64,000 nt of DNA from JADFOI01 sp965218935 (GCA_965218935.1 CBDCMH010000007.1:496001-560000), one strand, 5' to 3'. Positions 8,046 through 17,300 are shown, counted from the first letter of the stretch. Notes: generated by a model from the sequence alone, not told the origin. Translations and numbers: made by a program.

Positions 8046-8747
8046 CTACTCGGAGAGGTTTTCGGGTGATTTCTCTTGCAAGAGGTCAACCAGGGAACGG
8101 CCCGCCGAAGGTATAGATACTTTTTGTTCCAGTACAATCTCTCGAGCGGAGACTTCTTGGCCGTAGAGATCTTCGTTGGCGCCATTGTCCTGGCGAAGGG
8201 TGGAGCCTTTCAAGGAAACCCCGGCAAAAAGCCCTTTGGAACGCGAGTAGCTCAAAATTTCAGCCCCCATATAAGCATCCGTGGCTGCTTCACTGGCACG
8301 CCCCTTAGGACCGGCCGCGGCTATGGCGTCAGCACCGAGCTTGACCTTGCTGCTGAGCAGGGAACTGGCACCCTTTTCATTCATAATCAGCAGCACGAAA
8401 TCCGTGGCTGAACCTCCCAGCTGAAAGCCGATGCTGGCTCCCTCGAGGCGATACATTGCGGGCGGACCCCAGGGCCCCGTGAAGTCGCCCCCCGAGCGGC
8501 ATAGCATGGCCCCTTTGCCATAACTGCCCCCCAAACCTAAAGCGAATTTCTTGACCGAGGGAATGGCGACGACACATTCAGCCTTATCCAGCAGGCCTTG
8601 AGGAATGCCATCGGGAATGTTCAGGATCTCTTCGAGCACTCCCTCGCAATTACCGAGCCGCTCCTCTTCCTCCTTGGTATCGGCAGAGACAAGCGATGTC
8701 GCCAGGAACATGCTGAGTGCAGGAACCGAAAGACGTAGGAATTTCAT
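8046..8747 (-). CDS. SYLF-domain (Ysc84-like) exported lipid-binding protein
   Basis: Protein of 233 residues with a signal peptide (LSVPALSMFLATSLVSA). The SYLF domain (about 45-215) shows CVVAIPSVKKFALGLGGSYGKG, SIGFQLGGSATDFVLLIMNEKG, KVKLGADAIAAAGPKGR and YSRSKGLFAGVSLKGSTL. Homologues bind phosphoinositides in eukaryotes; in bacteria the role is unknown, probably envelope related. A paralogue lies at 19909. The 1500-bp IS has landed about 50 bases upstream and may have altered its promoter. Confidence 0.88.
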   Translation of the reverse strand: MKFLRLSVPALSMFLATSLVSADTKEEEERLGNCEGVLEEILNIPDGIPQGLLDKAECVVAIPSVKKFALGLGGSYGKGAMLCRSGGDFTGPWGPPAMYRLEGASIGFQLGGSATDFVLLIMNEKGASSLLSSKVKLGADAIAAAGPKGRASEAATDAYMGAEILSYSRSKGLFAGVSLKGSTLRQDNGANEDLYGQEVSAREIVLEQKVSIPSAGRSLVDLLQEKSPENLSE

Positions 8748-8800
8748 AATGGTCTAAGAATCTTCTATCGACCACCAGTTGTCAATACCCTTAATCGCCA

Positions 8801-10300
8801 CCCGTTGCCTCACGTAAAAATCTATTCCAAAGGGTATTCGTTGCCTCACTAAGAATCTATCCGAAAGGGATTGCAAAAAGTGGTGGTAAAAAGCACCAAC
8901 CAGAGGAGTGGCAACCCCTTGCCCAACACCCGCAGCCTGCAGCAAGAGAAAGATTTTCACATCCAGCCCGCTTCCCATCGTTTCTTCTGCTCAGGAGTCG
9001 GTTTGAGCAAAAGGCAATTCTGAAGCCAGCCGATCTGCCGTGCCAGCTGGGCCGGATTGAGCTTCTCATACTCTCGGGCCAGTTCCCGCTTGATCTTGTC
9101 CGCCACCTCAGGGGACTCGCAGATCCTCCGGTAGGGAGTTTTCGGCACATCATACTTTTTCCAGATCCGAGACCCTCGACGTTGCTTGGCCACCATCTTC
9201 ATGACCGGCTTGAAAAAGTTGATCTGCAGTCGCAGCCGATCGTACAACTCGTTCACCAGCTCCTGTTCTCGCTCTCCCTCGTAGCGAGCATAACCCACGG
9301 CCCGCCGAACCACCGAATAGTTTTTCTGCTCCACATAAGGGTTGTCATTCTTGCGCGAGGGGCGGGTTCGGCTGAAGCTGATCTTTTCCTGCTCACAAAA
9401 ACGAATCAAGTGCTTGTTGATGAACTCGCTGCCGTTGTCCGAAGCCATCCCCAGCCAAGGGAAGGGCGAGCGCTTCTGAAGCAGCTTCATCGCTTCCAGG
9501 ACCCACACCTGGGCCTTATTGCGCACCGCTCGGACCTCTGTCCAGCCCGTGTACACGTCCGTCACATCCAGGGTTTGAAGGTAGTCCCCCCGACCCTGGC
9601 CTCCCTCATGGCCCACCAGGTCCACTTCCACAAAACCGGGGCGATCCTCCTGCCAGTCGGCGAAACGCTTGATCGGAATCTGGTGTTTGAGCAGCGTTCC
9701 CGGCTTGGTTCCGGATCGTCCTTTGAGACGGTGCTTGCACCTTTCGGGCTCCAGCAGCCGATCGATGGTGGCGGCGCTGATCTGCATCAACCGCTCATGG
9801 GTGCTGGCATCCACTTTCAGTTCCCCATGTCTTTGTAAAATGGGTACCACTTCCGGCAAAATCGCGACCAGACGTTTGCCACACAAATAGTCCAGTATCT
9901 CCCAGATCATCGTCAGCGCCTTTAGAACTTTCTGGTCGTATTTGCGGGCCCGCTCTCGCCGTACTCTCTTGCCGATATCCCCTACCGCCACCAGCTTGGG
10001 GCTCAACCGGATCCGCTTGCCTTGGTGGCGAAGCAGATAGGCTCCATAGCAGCGGTTGTAGCCCGTCATTTGGGTAAACTCCGTCAACACTTCCCCCTTC
10101 ACCTTCTTGCCCTTCTTCCGGTAGCGGGGGGCAAAACTTTTGACCAATACACGCTTTTCTGCCATCGTTAACCTCATTGGTGCCCTCCATTCCTTCATGG
10201 AGGACACTTCTATTCCCCTGCTCAGGGCCAGGCAATTTCGAATAGATTTTTTAATGAGGCAACGTATCCATTTCGAATAGATTTTTGATGAGGCAATTCG
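8801..10300 (-). mobile_element. 1500-bp insertion sequence, copy 1
   Basis: The element is bounded by CCCGTTGCCTCA at the left and TGAGGCAATTCG at the right (imperfect inverted repeat) and by a 5-bp target duplication CGCCA on both sides (8796-8800 and 10301-10305). Each end has two tandem copies of a roughly 33-bp subterminal repeat of the form TTGCCTCA, spacer, AATCTATTCGAAA. Length equals that of copy 2 to the base. The duplication is perfect, so the insertion appears recent. Confidence 0.92.
8957..10177 (-). CDS. rve-type DDE transposase (copy 1)
   Basis: From the preferred start (MRLTMAEKRVL, with GGAGG six bases before) the protein has 406 residues. The N-terminal part is basic and DNA-binding-like (KGEVLTEFTQMTGYNRCYGAYLL). 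The integrase-type core shows the DDE triad: FVEVDLVGHEGG, MASDNGSEFINKHL and NDNPYVEQKN. The longer open frame would begin in host DNA and the terminal repeat, so it is not the natural start. I think it is an ISNCY (ISDol1-like) or related family; uncertain. Confidence 0.88.
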   Translation of the reverse strand: MRLTMAEKRVLVKSFAPRYRKKGKKVKGEVLTEFTQMTGYNRCYGAYLLRHQGKRIRLSPKLVAVGDIGKRVRRERARKYDQKVLKALTMIWEILDYLCGKRLVAILPEVVPILQRHGELKVDASTHERLMQISAATIDRLLEPERCKHRLKGRSGTKPGTLLKHQIPIKRFADWQEDRPGFVEVDLVGHEGGQGRGDYLQTLDVTDVYTGWTEVRAVRNKAQVWVLEAMKLLQKRSPFPWLGMASDNGSEFINKHLIRFCEQEKISFSRTRPSRKNDNPYVEQKNYSVVRRAVGYARYEGEREQELVNELYDRLRLQINFFKPVMKMVAKQRRGSRIWKKYDVPKTPYRRICESPEVADKIKRELAREYEKLNPAQLARQIGWLQNCLLLKPTPEQKKRWEAGWM

Positions 10301-10371
10301 CGCCATTCACAATCTCTCTTGATGCAGATAGAATAGGCGGCGTTTCCTAGATCAAGCCAGGAGGTCGTACT

Positions 10372-11007
10372 ATGAGTTTAACCAAGCCAAGCGTTACCCC
10401 TTCTCCTAATGGACCTTATATCGTGAAGGACTTGGAGACCCTTCGAAATTCCAAGGGTGAACATCTCGAAACTCAAGGAAGTAGTGCCCTGTGTCGCTGT
10501 GGAGGCTCGAAGAAGAAGCCCTTCTGTGATGGGACCCATGCCAAGATCGGCTTCTCCGACGAGAAGACGAAAGGGCGTACTGAGGACCGAAGGGATAATT
10601 ACCCGGGTAAGTCCATCACCATACACGATAACCGGGGTATTTGCGCCCACGCCGGCCTGTGCACCGATGGGCTGCCCGCAGTGTTTCAACTGGAGCATGA
10701 ACCTTGGATCGATCCGAATGCAACCCAGAACGAAGAAATCGTCGCCATCGTCAAGAGCTGTCCTTCCGGCGCACTCAGCTATTCCGTGGATGGTGAAGAG
10801 CAACGAAACCAGGTTCAAGAGGCCGCAGTGACGGTGTCCAAGAATGGTCCCTACCTGGTTACCGGGGGGGCTGAGCTGGTTGACACGAGCTGGGGTGAGG
10901 CGGCCTCGACGGAACACTTCACTCTTTGTCGTTGCGGAGCCTCAAAAAACAAACCGTTTTGCGATGGCACCCATTGGTCTATCCCGTTCGAGGATGAGGA
11001 GGACTAG
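10372..11007 (+). CDS. double CDGSH iron-sulfur protein with central 4Fe-4S mono-cluster domain
   Basis: Protein of 211 residues, with AGGAGG before the ATG. Three domains: CDGSH zinc-finger-like motif 1 (CRCGGSKKKPFCDGTH, about 41-56), a divergent YjdI-type 4Fe-4S domain (GICAHAGLCTDGLP to CPSGAL, about 87-140), and CDGSH motif 2 (CRCGASKNKPFCDGTH, about 187-202). Each CDGSH motif binds a 2Fe-2S cluster through three Cys and one His. Probable cytoplasmic electron-transfer or redox-sensing protein; partner unknown. Confidence 0.9.
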   Translation: MSLTKPSVTPSPNGPYIVKDLETLRNSKGEHLETQGSSALCRCGGSKKKPFCDGTHAKIGFSDEKTKGRTEDRRDNYPGKSITIHDNRGICAHAGLCTDGLPAVFQLEHEPWIDPNATQNEEIVAIVKSCPSGALSYSVDGEEQRNQVQEAAVTVSKNGPYLVTGGAELVDTSWGEAASTEHFTLCRCGASKNKPFCDGTHWSIPFEDEED

Positions 11008-11200
11008 ACTTTTCCAAGAATACAGGGAGGAAATAGGCAGGGAAGGCTCAAAACAGCGAGGCGGCTGGCCCATTTGAGAGAAACTCCGCTTTGCATAGTA
11101 TATCAGGTATAAGTTTATATTATTTAGTGTAACTAATCTTGAATTATGAATATATCTTCGTATTTATAAACTGTATAAAGATCTGTTTCTCTCCTGAGCC

Positions 11201-11899
11201 CTAGCCTGGAGTCTTGGTTTCTTCTTCGTATTTCTTGAGCTGATCGATCAAGTTGAAGATAAAGTCCCGATCCTTTTGGTCCAGGTCGAACAGATCGACG
11301 GACAGTTTGAGCCTCAAGGTGCCCCCGCTTCTTAGGTGGACCTCTCTGGACTCCTCTCCCCGGTGGGAAGTGGGCAGCCGGGAAGGAGGCGCCTCAAGGG
11401 GTTTGTGTTGAGGGCCTCCCTTCTTTCGAGATGCCGATTTCCTTTTTCCGTGGGGTTTGATGTAAGGAGACACCGGGATTCCACCGTCTTTGGCGGCTGC
11501 TAGAAAGAAGGCGATACATCTACGGACGGTTTCACCCGAAGCCCCGGTTTTTTCAAAGACTTCCTGAGCTTGGTTGGAGGTAGCCGTCCCCAAGCCAAAG
11601 CTTTGCTCAAAGGCAAAATCGTAAGAGCTTTGAATCATCTCTCGCACCACTTCCTTCCTCTCGGCACCCTCAGTCTCCACAAGCTTGGACAGCCTTTGTG
11701 TGGGATGGCCAGACGCCTTCACCAGACCCAGGTAGTGAAGGGTCAGGAGAAGCTGAGACTGGACGGTTCCCGACTTGTGAGACATGACGCTCCGGTCAAC
11801 CCTGGAAGGGATGCCACGGCTGCGCAAATCGGCCAGGAAGTTGCTGAATGTCCGATAAGAGATGTAGGGAGGTATCTGTTCAGACCGTTTCCTGCCCAT
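11201..11899 (-). CDS. DUF5343-family protein
   Basis: Protein of 232 residues. The N-terminal 140 residues fit DUF5343 (PPYISYRTFSNFLADLRSRGIPSRVDRSVM, RRCIAFFLAAAKDGGI), with winged-helix-like character; the middle is a Lys/Arg/Pro-rich linker, and the C-terminus a short acidic helix (LDQKDRDFIFNLIDQLKKYEEE). Role unknown, possibly DNA binding. It is divergent from a small gene pair, with an AT-rich region between them. Confidence 0.75.
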   Translation of the reverse strand: MGRKRSEQIPPYISYRTFSNFLADLRSRGIPSRVDRSVMSHKSGTVQSQLLLTLHYLGLVKASGHPTQRLSKLVETEGAERKEVVREMIQSSYDFAFEQSFGLGTATSNQAQEVFEKTGASGETVRRCIAFFLAAAKDGGIPVSPYIKPHGKRKSASRKKGGPQHKPLEAPPSRLPTSHRGEESREVHLRSGGTLRLKLSVDLFDLDQKDRDFIFNLIDQLKKYEEETKTPG

Positions 11900-12018
11900 C
11901 CCGGTGCCTCCATGCTCTCAAATAGATGGTCCCAAGGTTACCCTGCACCCTTCCAGAGTAACCTTGTGTATCAGTTTTATCAAACGAAAATATCACTTTC
12001 TCTTTGATTTATATCATT

Positions 12019-12055
12019 GTCCGACTTTTTTTGATTTTACCTTATGCTGTCGGAC
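12019..12055. promoter_or_regulatory. inverted-repeat operator candidate between divergent genes
   Basis: GTCCGAC and GTCGGAC form a perfect 7-bp inverted pair with centres 30 bp apart, in AT-rich DNA between the DUF5343 gene (leftward) and the small ORF pair (rightward). Three helical turns of spacing would suit a dimeric or looping regulator. No regulator is known; inferred from symmetry only. Confidence 0.3.
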
Positions 12056-12087
12056 ACGATAGGGGGCGTAAAAGGAGGATTTTAGAG

Positions 12088-12318
12088 ATGAAACAGCTTA
12101 GAAATCAGGAAAACCAGGGTGCCCATTGGTGGAACAGGCCCTTCCAGGTGAGAGCGACTCCGGTTCCGAGTTCCACTTACCTCATTCCTCAGCAGATTGC
12201 ACCCGTGTCGGTGCCCAGGCAAGAGCCTTTAACGGAGCGAGACGATTGGCAGATGGACGAGCATTGGGTGGCCGTCACCTCTTATCTTGCTGAGATGGAT
12301 TTTCCCAACGAGGGTTGA
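12088..12318 (+). CDS. small protein of unknown function
   Basis: AAAGGAGG lies ten bases before the ATG. The 76-residue product (MKQLRNQENQGAHWWNRPFQ start) is rich in Gln, Pro and Trp and has no signal peptide or motif I recognise. Its stop overlaps the TTG start of the next ORF, which suggests coupled translation or that both are pieces of one older gene. Confidence 0.45.
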   Translation: MKQLRNQENQGAHWWNRPFQVRATPVPSSTYLIPQQIAPVSVPRQEPLTERDDWQMDEHWVAVTSYLAEMDFPNEG

Positions 12319-12554
12319 GGTTTCTAGCCGAGATCATTCATGAGTTCTCAACTTATCGTAGGATCAGCCACCGGCTGACCTCTACGAGGTCTCTCTGTGG
12401 TGCGTCAATTGAAATGGTTCAACACCTCAACAGTGAGGTCTTTACCTGGCCCGACGCACCCACGGCCACCTGTTTTATGTGTCACCGCGGCCACGAGAAG
12501 CCTGCATTTGAGCCTCCACCCGAAGAATCCGAGGATACGGAGACTGGCCCGTAG
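12315..12554 (+). CDS. short c-type heme-motif protein, possible cytochrome fragment
   Basis: The 79-residue frame, from a TTG overlapping the previous stop, contains one CxxCH heme motif in TATCFMCHRGHEKPAFEPPP. This and MVQHLNSEVFTWPDAP resemble the C-terminal part of the photosynthetic-reaction-centre-type cytochrome c proteins common in Acidobacteriota. The expected signal peptide and first heme motif are missing, so it may be a remnant. Confidence 0.45.
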   Translation: MRFLAEIIHEFSTYRRISHRLTSTRSLCGASIEMVQHLNSEVFTWPDAPTATCFMCHRGHEKPAFEPPPEESEDTETGP

Positions 12555-12696
12555 GTCGGGCAAAGGGAGACTGGTAAGGGGCTTGGATTGCGGGCAGGCC
12601 TGCCCTCAGATTGCCGTTTATTTTGAAGACTCCGACTCTGTTCCCGGGACGGTCTCCACTTGAGCGCCTGTTTGTTTGTTAAAATTTCCAGGCGGC

Positions 12697-14991
12697 ATGG
12701 CGAAAGCGAATGGGAACGTTAACGACAACACCAAAGTAGCCTTCGCACAAGATCTTGGCCTGTTTGACGCCACCATGATCGGTGTCGGGGCCATGATTGG
12801 TGCCGGGATTTTCGTCCTCACCGGGATTGCGGCCGGGGTAGCGGGTCCGGCGGCACTCCTTGCCTTCATCTTAAACGGGTTTGTGACGCTTCTCACGGCG
12901 TTGAGCTATGCCGAATTGGCGTCCTCTTACCCCGAATCAGGCGGAGGCTATTCCTACATCAGAAAGGCGTTCCCCGGCCCTGTGGGCTTTGTCTCCGGCT
13001 GGATGCTCTGGTTCTGCTACGTGATTGCCTGCAGCCTTTACGCCTTGGGCTTCGGAAGTTACTTCTGGGAGTTCCTCCACAGCTACTTTCCTTTTCTCTC
13101 CGAGGCGGCTTTGGGACTCGTAGGTGACGGTACGGCCCTCATTCTGGTGACGGTTGCCATCAGCGTGGCGGTAATCTTCATCAACATGCGGGGTACTGCC
13201 TTGACGGGAAAGTTGGAAAATTTTCTCACCGTCGCCAAGATGATCATCCTGGCCATCTTTATCTTTTATGGTCTCAAACAGATGATGAATATTCCGACCC
13301 AGGCGGCATCAAGCTTCAGGCCCTTTATGCCCCAGGGGTTCAGTGGCGTGGTGCTGGCAATGGGACTCACCTTTATCGCCTTTGAAGGATATGACCTGAT
13401 TGCTACAGTGGCTGAGGAAATCAAGGCGCCCAAGAAAACGATTCCCAGGGCCACCCTAATTTCACTCTCCGTGACCATCGTGTTCTATCTGCTCATCGTA
13501 GTCGTCTGCATTGGGGCCATCGTCCCCGAGACGGGAAGTTCCTGGGAGTTCTTGGGCAAATATCAGGAAACCGCCATTGTGAAGGCAGCTGAGAGCTTCA
13601 TGCCCTTTTTTGGTGTGCCCCTGATCATCTTCGGAGGATTGCTCTCAACGCTCTCGGCATTGAACGCCACCATACTGGCCTCCTCCCGGGTGGCTTTTTC
13701 CATGGGCCGGGACAAGATGTTGCCCGTCTCCCTGGCTTCCATTCATGAGATTCGGCGCACTCCCCACGTAGCCATAGCAGTGACCGGGGCCATCATGGTG
13801 GTCATGGCCATCCTCTTTCCGATCCACATCATCGGATCGGCGGCCAGCGTCATGTTCCTGCTGACGTTCGCTCTGGTAAATCTTTCTTTGATTTCACTTC
13901 GCCGCAAGTTTCCTGAAGTCAAGGCAGGCTTTCGTGTTCCCTTGTATCCGGTGACCCCTATTGTTGCCATTGTGCTCAATCTGGCGCTGGCCTTTTATCA
14001 GTATAATTTTGATGCCTGGTCGTGGTACATCGCCATCGCATGGCTTCTGATCGGGCTGTTTATCTACTTTGCCTATTTTGAGAAAGTGGCGGCTCCGGAA
14101 ATGCCTCAGGTCCTTGAAGTCGGTCAGGAAAGTAGGACCGCAGAATACGACTATCGCATCCTGATTCCCTTGCATAATCCCGATCACGTCATTCCTTTGA
14201 TGAAGCTTGCCGCCCCCATCGCCAAGGCGAATAACGGAGAGATCATTGTTCTGGGAGTTATCGATGTGCCGCAGACTCTACCCATTCATGAAGGAATGCG
14301 CTTCGTCCAGCATAAGACCCCTCTGCTGAAGGAGGCCGTTCAATATGGCAACAGCGTGCAGGTCCCCACGCGATCCGCTATTCGGATCGCCCACCGCGTT
14401 TACGATGGCATACTGCGCGCGGCGGAAGAGGAAGAGGCATCTTTGATCCTGATGGGGTGGAAAGGATACACGACGACGAAAGACCGGATGATTGGTGAAG
14501 TCACCGACAAGGTCGTTCACCATGCCCCCTGTGACCTAATTACCGTCAAACTGGTGAGGGATCTCTCACTGGATAAGATTCTTATTCCCACGGCCGGTGG
14601 CTTCCATGCACAACTGGCCGCCAAGTTTGTTTCGATTTATCAAGGCGAATATCGCTCGGATGTAACCAGCTGTTATGTGGTGCCCCGAGGAGCAAGCCAG
14701 GAAGAGAAGGACCAGGCTCGTGAGTGGATCGAGAAAACCATCCAGGAGACGGAGTTGGGTTCCAGCGCCAAACGAACGCTCATCGAGGCCGGGAAAGTGG
14801 CATCCGGACTTGCTCGGGCGGCAGGGGAGTATGATCTCATTGTTTTGGGGGTCTCCGAAGAGGGCCTCTTCTCCAATGTCATCTTTGGAGAAATCGCCGA
14901 GAAGGTGGCCCGCTATTCCCGGGCCCCGGTGATGATTGTGAAACGGTATGAGGGTAAGGTGAAATCGATCGTGAAAAAGGTGTTGGGCTAG
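12697..14991 (+). CDS. APC-family amino acid permease fused to two universal stress (USP) domains
   Basis: About 764 residues. The first 455 form an APC-superfamily transporter with roughly 12 membrane helices, beginning DATMIGVGAMIGAGIFVLTG, and the Glu/Pro signature SYAELASSYPESGGGYSY. The C-terminal cytoplasmic part has two USP-like alpha/beta domains (about 485-625, with ILMGWKGYTTTKDRMIGEV; and about 630-750, with DLIVLGVSEEGLFSNVIFGE). Probable amino-acid or cation uptake with nucleotide-linked control. ATG chosen over an upstream TTG. A MITE starts at its stop codon. Confidence 0.9.
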   Translation: MAKANGNVNDNTKVAFAQDLGLFDATMIGVGAMIGAGIFVLTGIAAGVAGPAALLAFILNGFVTLLTALSYAELASSYPESGGGYSYIRKAFPGPVGFVSGWMLWFCYVIACSLYALGFGSYFWEFLHSYFPFLSEAALGLVGDGTALILVTVAISVAVIFINMRGTALTGKLENFLTVAKMIILAIFIFYGLKQMMNIPTQAASSFRPFMPQGFSGVVLAMGLTFIAFEGYDLIATVAEEIKAPKKTIPRATLISLSVTIVFYLLIVVVCIGAIVPETGSSWEFLGKYQETAIVKAAESFMPFFGVPLIIFGGLLSTLSALNATILASSRVAFSMGRDKMLPVSLASIHEIRRTPHVAIAVTGAIMVVMAILFPIHIIGSAASVMFLLTFALVNLSLISLRRKFPEVKAGFRVPLYPVTPIVAIVLNLALAFYQYNFDAWSWYIAIAWLLIGLFIYFAYFEKVAAPEMPQVLEVGQESRTAEYDYRILIPLHNPDHVIPLMKLAAPIAKANNGEIIVLGVIDVPQTLPIHEGMRFVQHKTPLLKEAVQYGNSVQVPTRSAIRIAHRVYDGILRAAEEEEASLILMGWKGYTTTKDRMIGEVTDKVVHHAPCDLITVKLVRDLSLDKILIPTAGGFHAQLAAKFVSIYQGEYRSDVTSCYVVPRGASQEEKDQAREWIEKTIQETELGSSAKRTLIEAGKVASGLARAAGEYDLIVLGVSEEGLFSNVIFGEIAEKVARYSRAPVMIVKRYEGKVKSIVKKVLG

Positions 14992-15210
14992 TGTCTCGTC
15001 CCAGGAATATCATGACATTTGCTGATGGGTCTTGCGAGGGACGCAGAGATTGCCCGCAACCCCCATCAGCCCGAAGGGTGACGGCGGAACGGCATCGATT
15101 TCTTTGTCGCTCCTCCTCCGCGATGCACACGACATCGCGTCGTCGTTGCTTCGCGAACTCGACGCCGTTGCGCTCGCCACAAATGTCATGATATTCCTGG
15201 GACGAGACAC
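14991..15210. mobile_element. MITE-like repeat family A, copy 1
   Basis: A 220-bp element with perfect 31-bp terminal inverted repeats beginning GTGTCTCGTCCCAGGAATAT, flanked by TA on both sides (14989-14990, 15211-15212) as in mariner/IS630-type target sites. It carries no gene. The left TA is part of the TAG stop of the permease gene, so insertion preserved the stop. Four further complete or partial copies lie in the window. Confidence 0.85.
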
Positions 15211-15251
15211 TAGACACCAGGGAGAACATTCAGTGACAATAGAGACCGAAG

Positions 15252-16367
15252 TTGCTTTACGATAAGCTTGTACGGCCCCTGCTCTTTGGTCTGGACCCGG
15301 AGTTTGTTCATAGACAGACCGTCCGGATAGGGGACACTCTTTCCCAATCTTCACTGGCTTGTCGCCTCCTATCTCAGATCTACCACACCCGGTTTGAAGT
15401 CCTGGGCCTCAAAGTCTGGGGCTTGGACTTCAAGACCCCACTGGGTCTGGCTGCCGGTTTCGACAAACAGGGCCAGCTCCACGAGGTCATAGCCGCCCTG
15501 GGCTTCGGCCATATGGAGATAGGATCCATCAGTCTGCAACCCTGGCCCGGCAATCCTTCTCCAACTCTACTCAGACTTCCCCAGGATGGGGGCCTGATCA
15601 ACCGGTTGGGTCTCAACAGTGACGGGGGCAAGATCATCCGCAAGCGACTCCGAGACCGACAGTTTCAGATCCCTACAGGAATGAATCTGGTCAAGACGGC
15701 AGACCCTGAGATTGCAGGAGAAGAGGCCCTCGAAGATTTTCTTGAGGACTTTCGCAGGTTTTACCCGTTGGCCGACTTCGTTACTCTGAATCTGAGTTGT
15801 CCCAACACCGTTGAAGGGAAGACCTTTGAAGACCCGGAAATCCTGGAGCCGTTTTTGAAGGAACTCAAAAAGATCAGATCCGAACCGTCAACTCCGGGGC
15901 AAGTGAAGCCTGTTTTGGTGAAGCTTTCTCCGGATCTTCAGGATCGAGAACTGGACCGTCTCTTGGGGCTGGCCGAGGAGTATGGTATCGATGGGTTCGT
16001 GATCGCAAACACGACCCTGAGACGGGACAACCTGAAAAGCCCTGCTGTCGAACTGGAAAAGTTGCCCGTTGGGGGTCTCAGCGGACGGCCTCTCAAGGAG
16101 TATGCTCAAGAGATGACCCGGAAGGTCTTTGGTCGGACGGGTGGCCGACTACCCATCATTGCCTGCGGCGGAATCGGTTGTGATCCCCAAAAGCATCCTG
16201 CTCAGGAAGTCTGGGAGTATTTGAAGCTGGGAGCTACTCTGGTGCAGGTTTACACGGGTCTGATTTACCGAGGGCCTTCCCTCGTTCAGGTCACCAACCG
16301 GGGACTGATGCAGATTCTCAGCGAAAAGGGGATCCCAAGACTGGCCGATTTCCTACAGACGCGGTAG
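15252..16367 (+). CDS. pyrD: dihydroorotate dehydrogenase, class 2 architecture
   Basis: Protein of 371 residues, starting at a TTG. It oxidises dihydroorotate to orotate with FMN, passing electrons to quinone at the membrane. Class 2 traits: N-terminal membrane-associated helices (LVRPLLFGLDPEFVHR), TPLGLAAGFDKQGQ and QPWPGNPSPTLLRLP, GGLINRLGLNSDG. The catalytic-base loop reads NLSCPNT, with Cys183 where class 2 enzymes usually have Ser. It precedes pyrE, separated by a MITE-like element. Confidence 0.93.
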   Translation: MLYDKLVRPLLFGLDPEFVHRQTVRIGDTLSQSSLACRLLSQIYHTRFEVLGLKVWGLDFKTPLGLAAGFDKQGQLHEVIAALGFGHMEIGSISLQPWPGNPSPTLLRLPQDGGLINRLGLNSDGGKIIRKRLRDRQFQIPTGMNLVKTADPEIAGEEALEDFLEDFRRFYPLADFVTLNLSCPNTVEGKTFEDPEILEPFLKELKKIRSEPSTPGQVKPVLVKLSPDLQDRELDRLLGLAEEYGIDGFVIANTTLRRDNLKSPAVELEKLPVGGLSGRPLKEYAQEMTRKVFGRTGGRLPIIACGGIGCDPQKHPAQEVWEYLKLGATLVQVYTGLIYRGPSLVQVTNRGLMQILSEKGIPRLADFLQTR

Positions 16368-16373
16368 CATCGG

Positions 16374-16549
16374 CCGGGATTATTCATAGGTTCTTGTCAC
16401 GAAGTGGCGAAAGCGTCGGCCTGACAAGGCGCGCGACGGAGACCCCCGCAAACGTACTCTTGCAGTACGTTGAGGAGGCCGACCGAGCGCAACGCAGGCA
16501 GGACGGATGGGTTCGCCACTGCAGTAGAGAATTTATGTATAATCTCGGC
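16374..16549. mobile_element. MITE-like repeat family B, copy 1
   Basis: About 176 bp between pyrD and pyrE, with imperfect terminal inverted repeats (CGGGATTATTCATAGGTTCT at the left against AGATTATACATAAATTCTC on the opposite strand at the right). The interior has small palindromes such as CGTACTCTTGCAGTACG. A second copy at 19374 is interrupted by a family A element. It ends six bases before the pyrE start. Confidence 0.75.
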
Positions 16550-16554
16550 TAACT

Positions 16555-17235
16555 ATGGAGGCAAAGCTCCTCAAGGAGATGGACAGAAAAATTGCTGAAA
16601 TGGCCAGCCTCTTCTTGTGGCACCACAAAGCCGTCCAGGTGAACGAAAAAGAACCCTTTCGGCTCGCTTCGGGGGAGTTTGCTCCCATTTACATCAATTG
16701 TCGCTTGCTGATCTCCTTTCCCAGCACCCGTGACATCCTGATCGGACTGGCCCGCTACCTGTGTCAGGAGAGACCCGTCGAATGTGACTGTGTCGCTGGA
16801 GGCGAGACGGCGGGGATTCCTTTCGCTGCCTGGCTGGCGGAAAAGTTGAACAAGCCTCTGGTCTACGTCCGAAAGAAGCGCAAGGACTATGGTGGGGGCC
16901 AGCTCCTGGAAGGGATCGCCCAGGGCAAGGTGCTTCTCGTAGAAGACCTCATGACCGATGGGGGGAGCAAAATCGGATTCATCGAAGGAATCCGAGAGGC
17001 CGGGTGCACGGTTTCCGACTGTCTGGTCATTGTAGACCGCGAACAAGAGGGCGCCCAGAAGTTAGCCGAGATGGGTGTGACCGTTCATTCTCTAGTGGGG
17101 CTTTCCACCTGTTTGGAGATCGGCCAAGCCATGGGTTTGCTCTCCAATGACTCTTTTGAGGAAGTGAAGCGCTACCTGGAGGACCCCTCTGCCTGGAACT
17201 TGAAGCGGGGTCTTCCCCCGGACCAAAAGCGTTAA
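16555..17235 (+). CDS. pyrE: orotate phosphoribosyltransferase
   Basis: Protein of 226 residues. It joins orotate to PRPP to make OMP. Seen: substrate-binding SGEFAPIYINCRLLISFP, CVAGGETAGIPFAAWLA, the VRKKRKDYGGGQLLEG flexible loop and the PRPP loop KVLLVEDLMTDGGSK. The C-terminal 45 residues extend beyond the catalytic fold. Its only good ATG follows the B-type repeat, whose right end contains TATAAT-like sequence that may supply a promoter. Confidence 0.94.
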   Translation: MEAKLLKEMDRKIAEMASLFLWHHKAVQVNEKEPFRLASGEFAPIYINCRLLISFPSTRDILIGLARYLCQERPVECDCVAGGETAGIPFAAWLAEKLNKPLVYVRKKRKDYGGGQLLEGIAQGKVLLVEDLMTDGGSKIGFIEGIREAGCTVSDCLVIVDREQEGAQKLAEMGVTVHSLVGLSTCLEIGQAMGLLSNDSFEEVKRYLEDPSAWNLKRGLPPDQKR

Positions 17236-17300
17236 ATTCCCCCTCGTTTTTCCCGTCAGATTATAGGTTTACAATGCAGACGGGAGTCGTATAGGGTTGA

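Noticed and set aside
14991..15210. Short ORFs inside MITE A copies
   Set aside because: They change with each copy, have no start signals and result from the inverted repeats; the element is non-coding.
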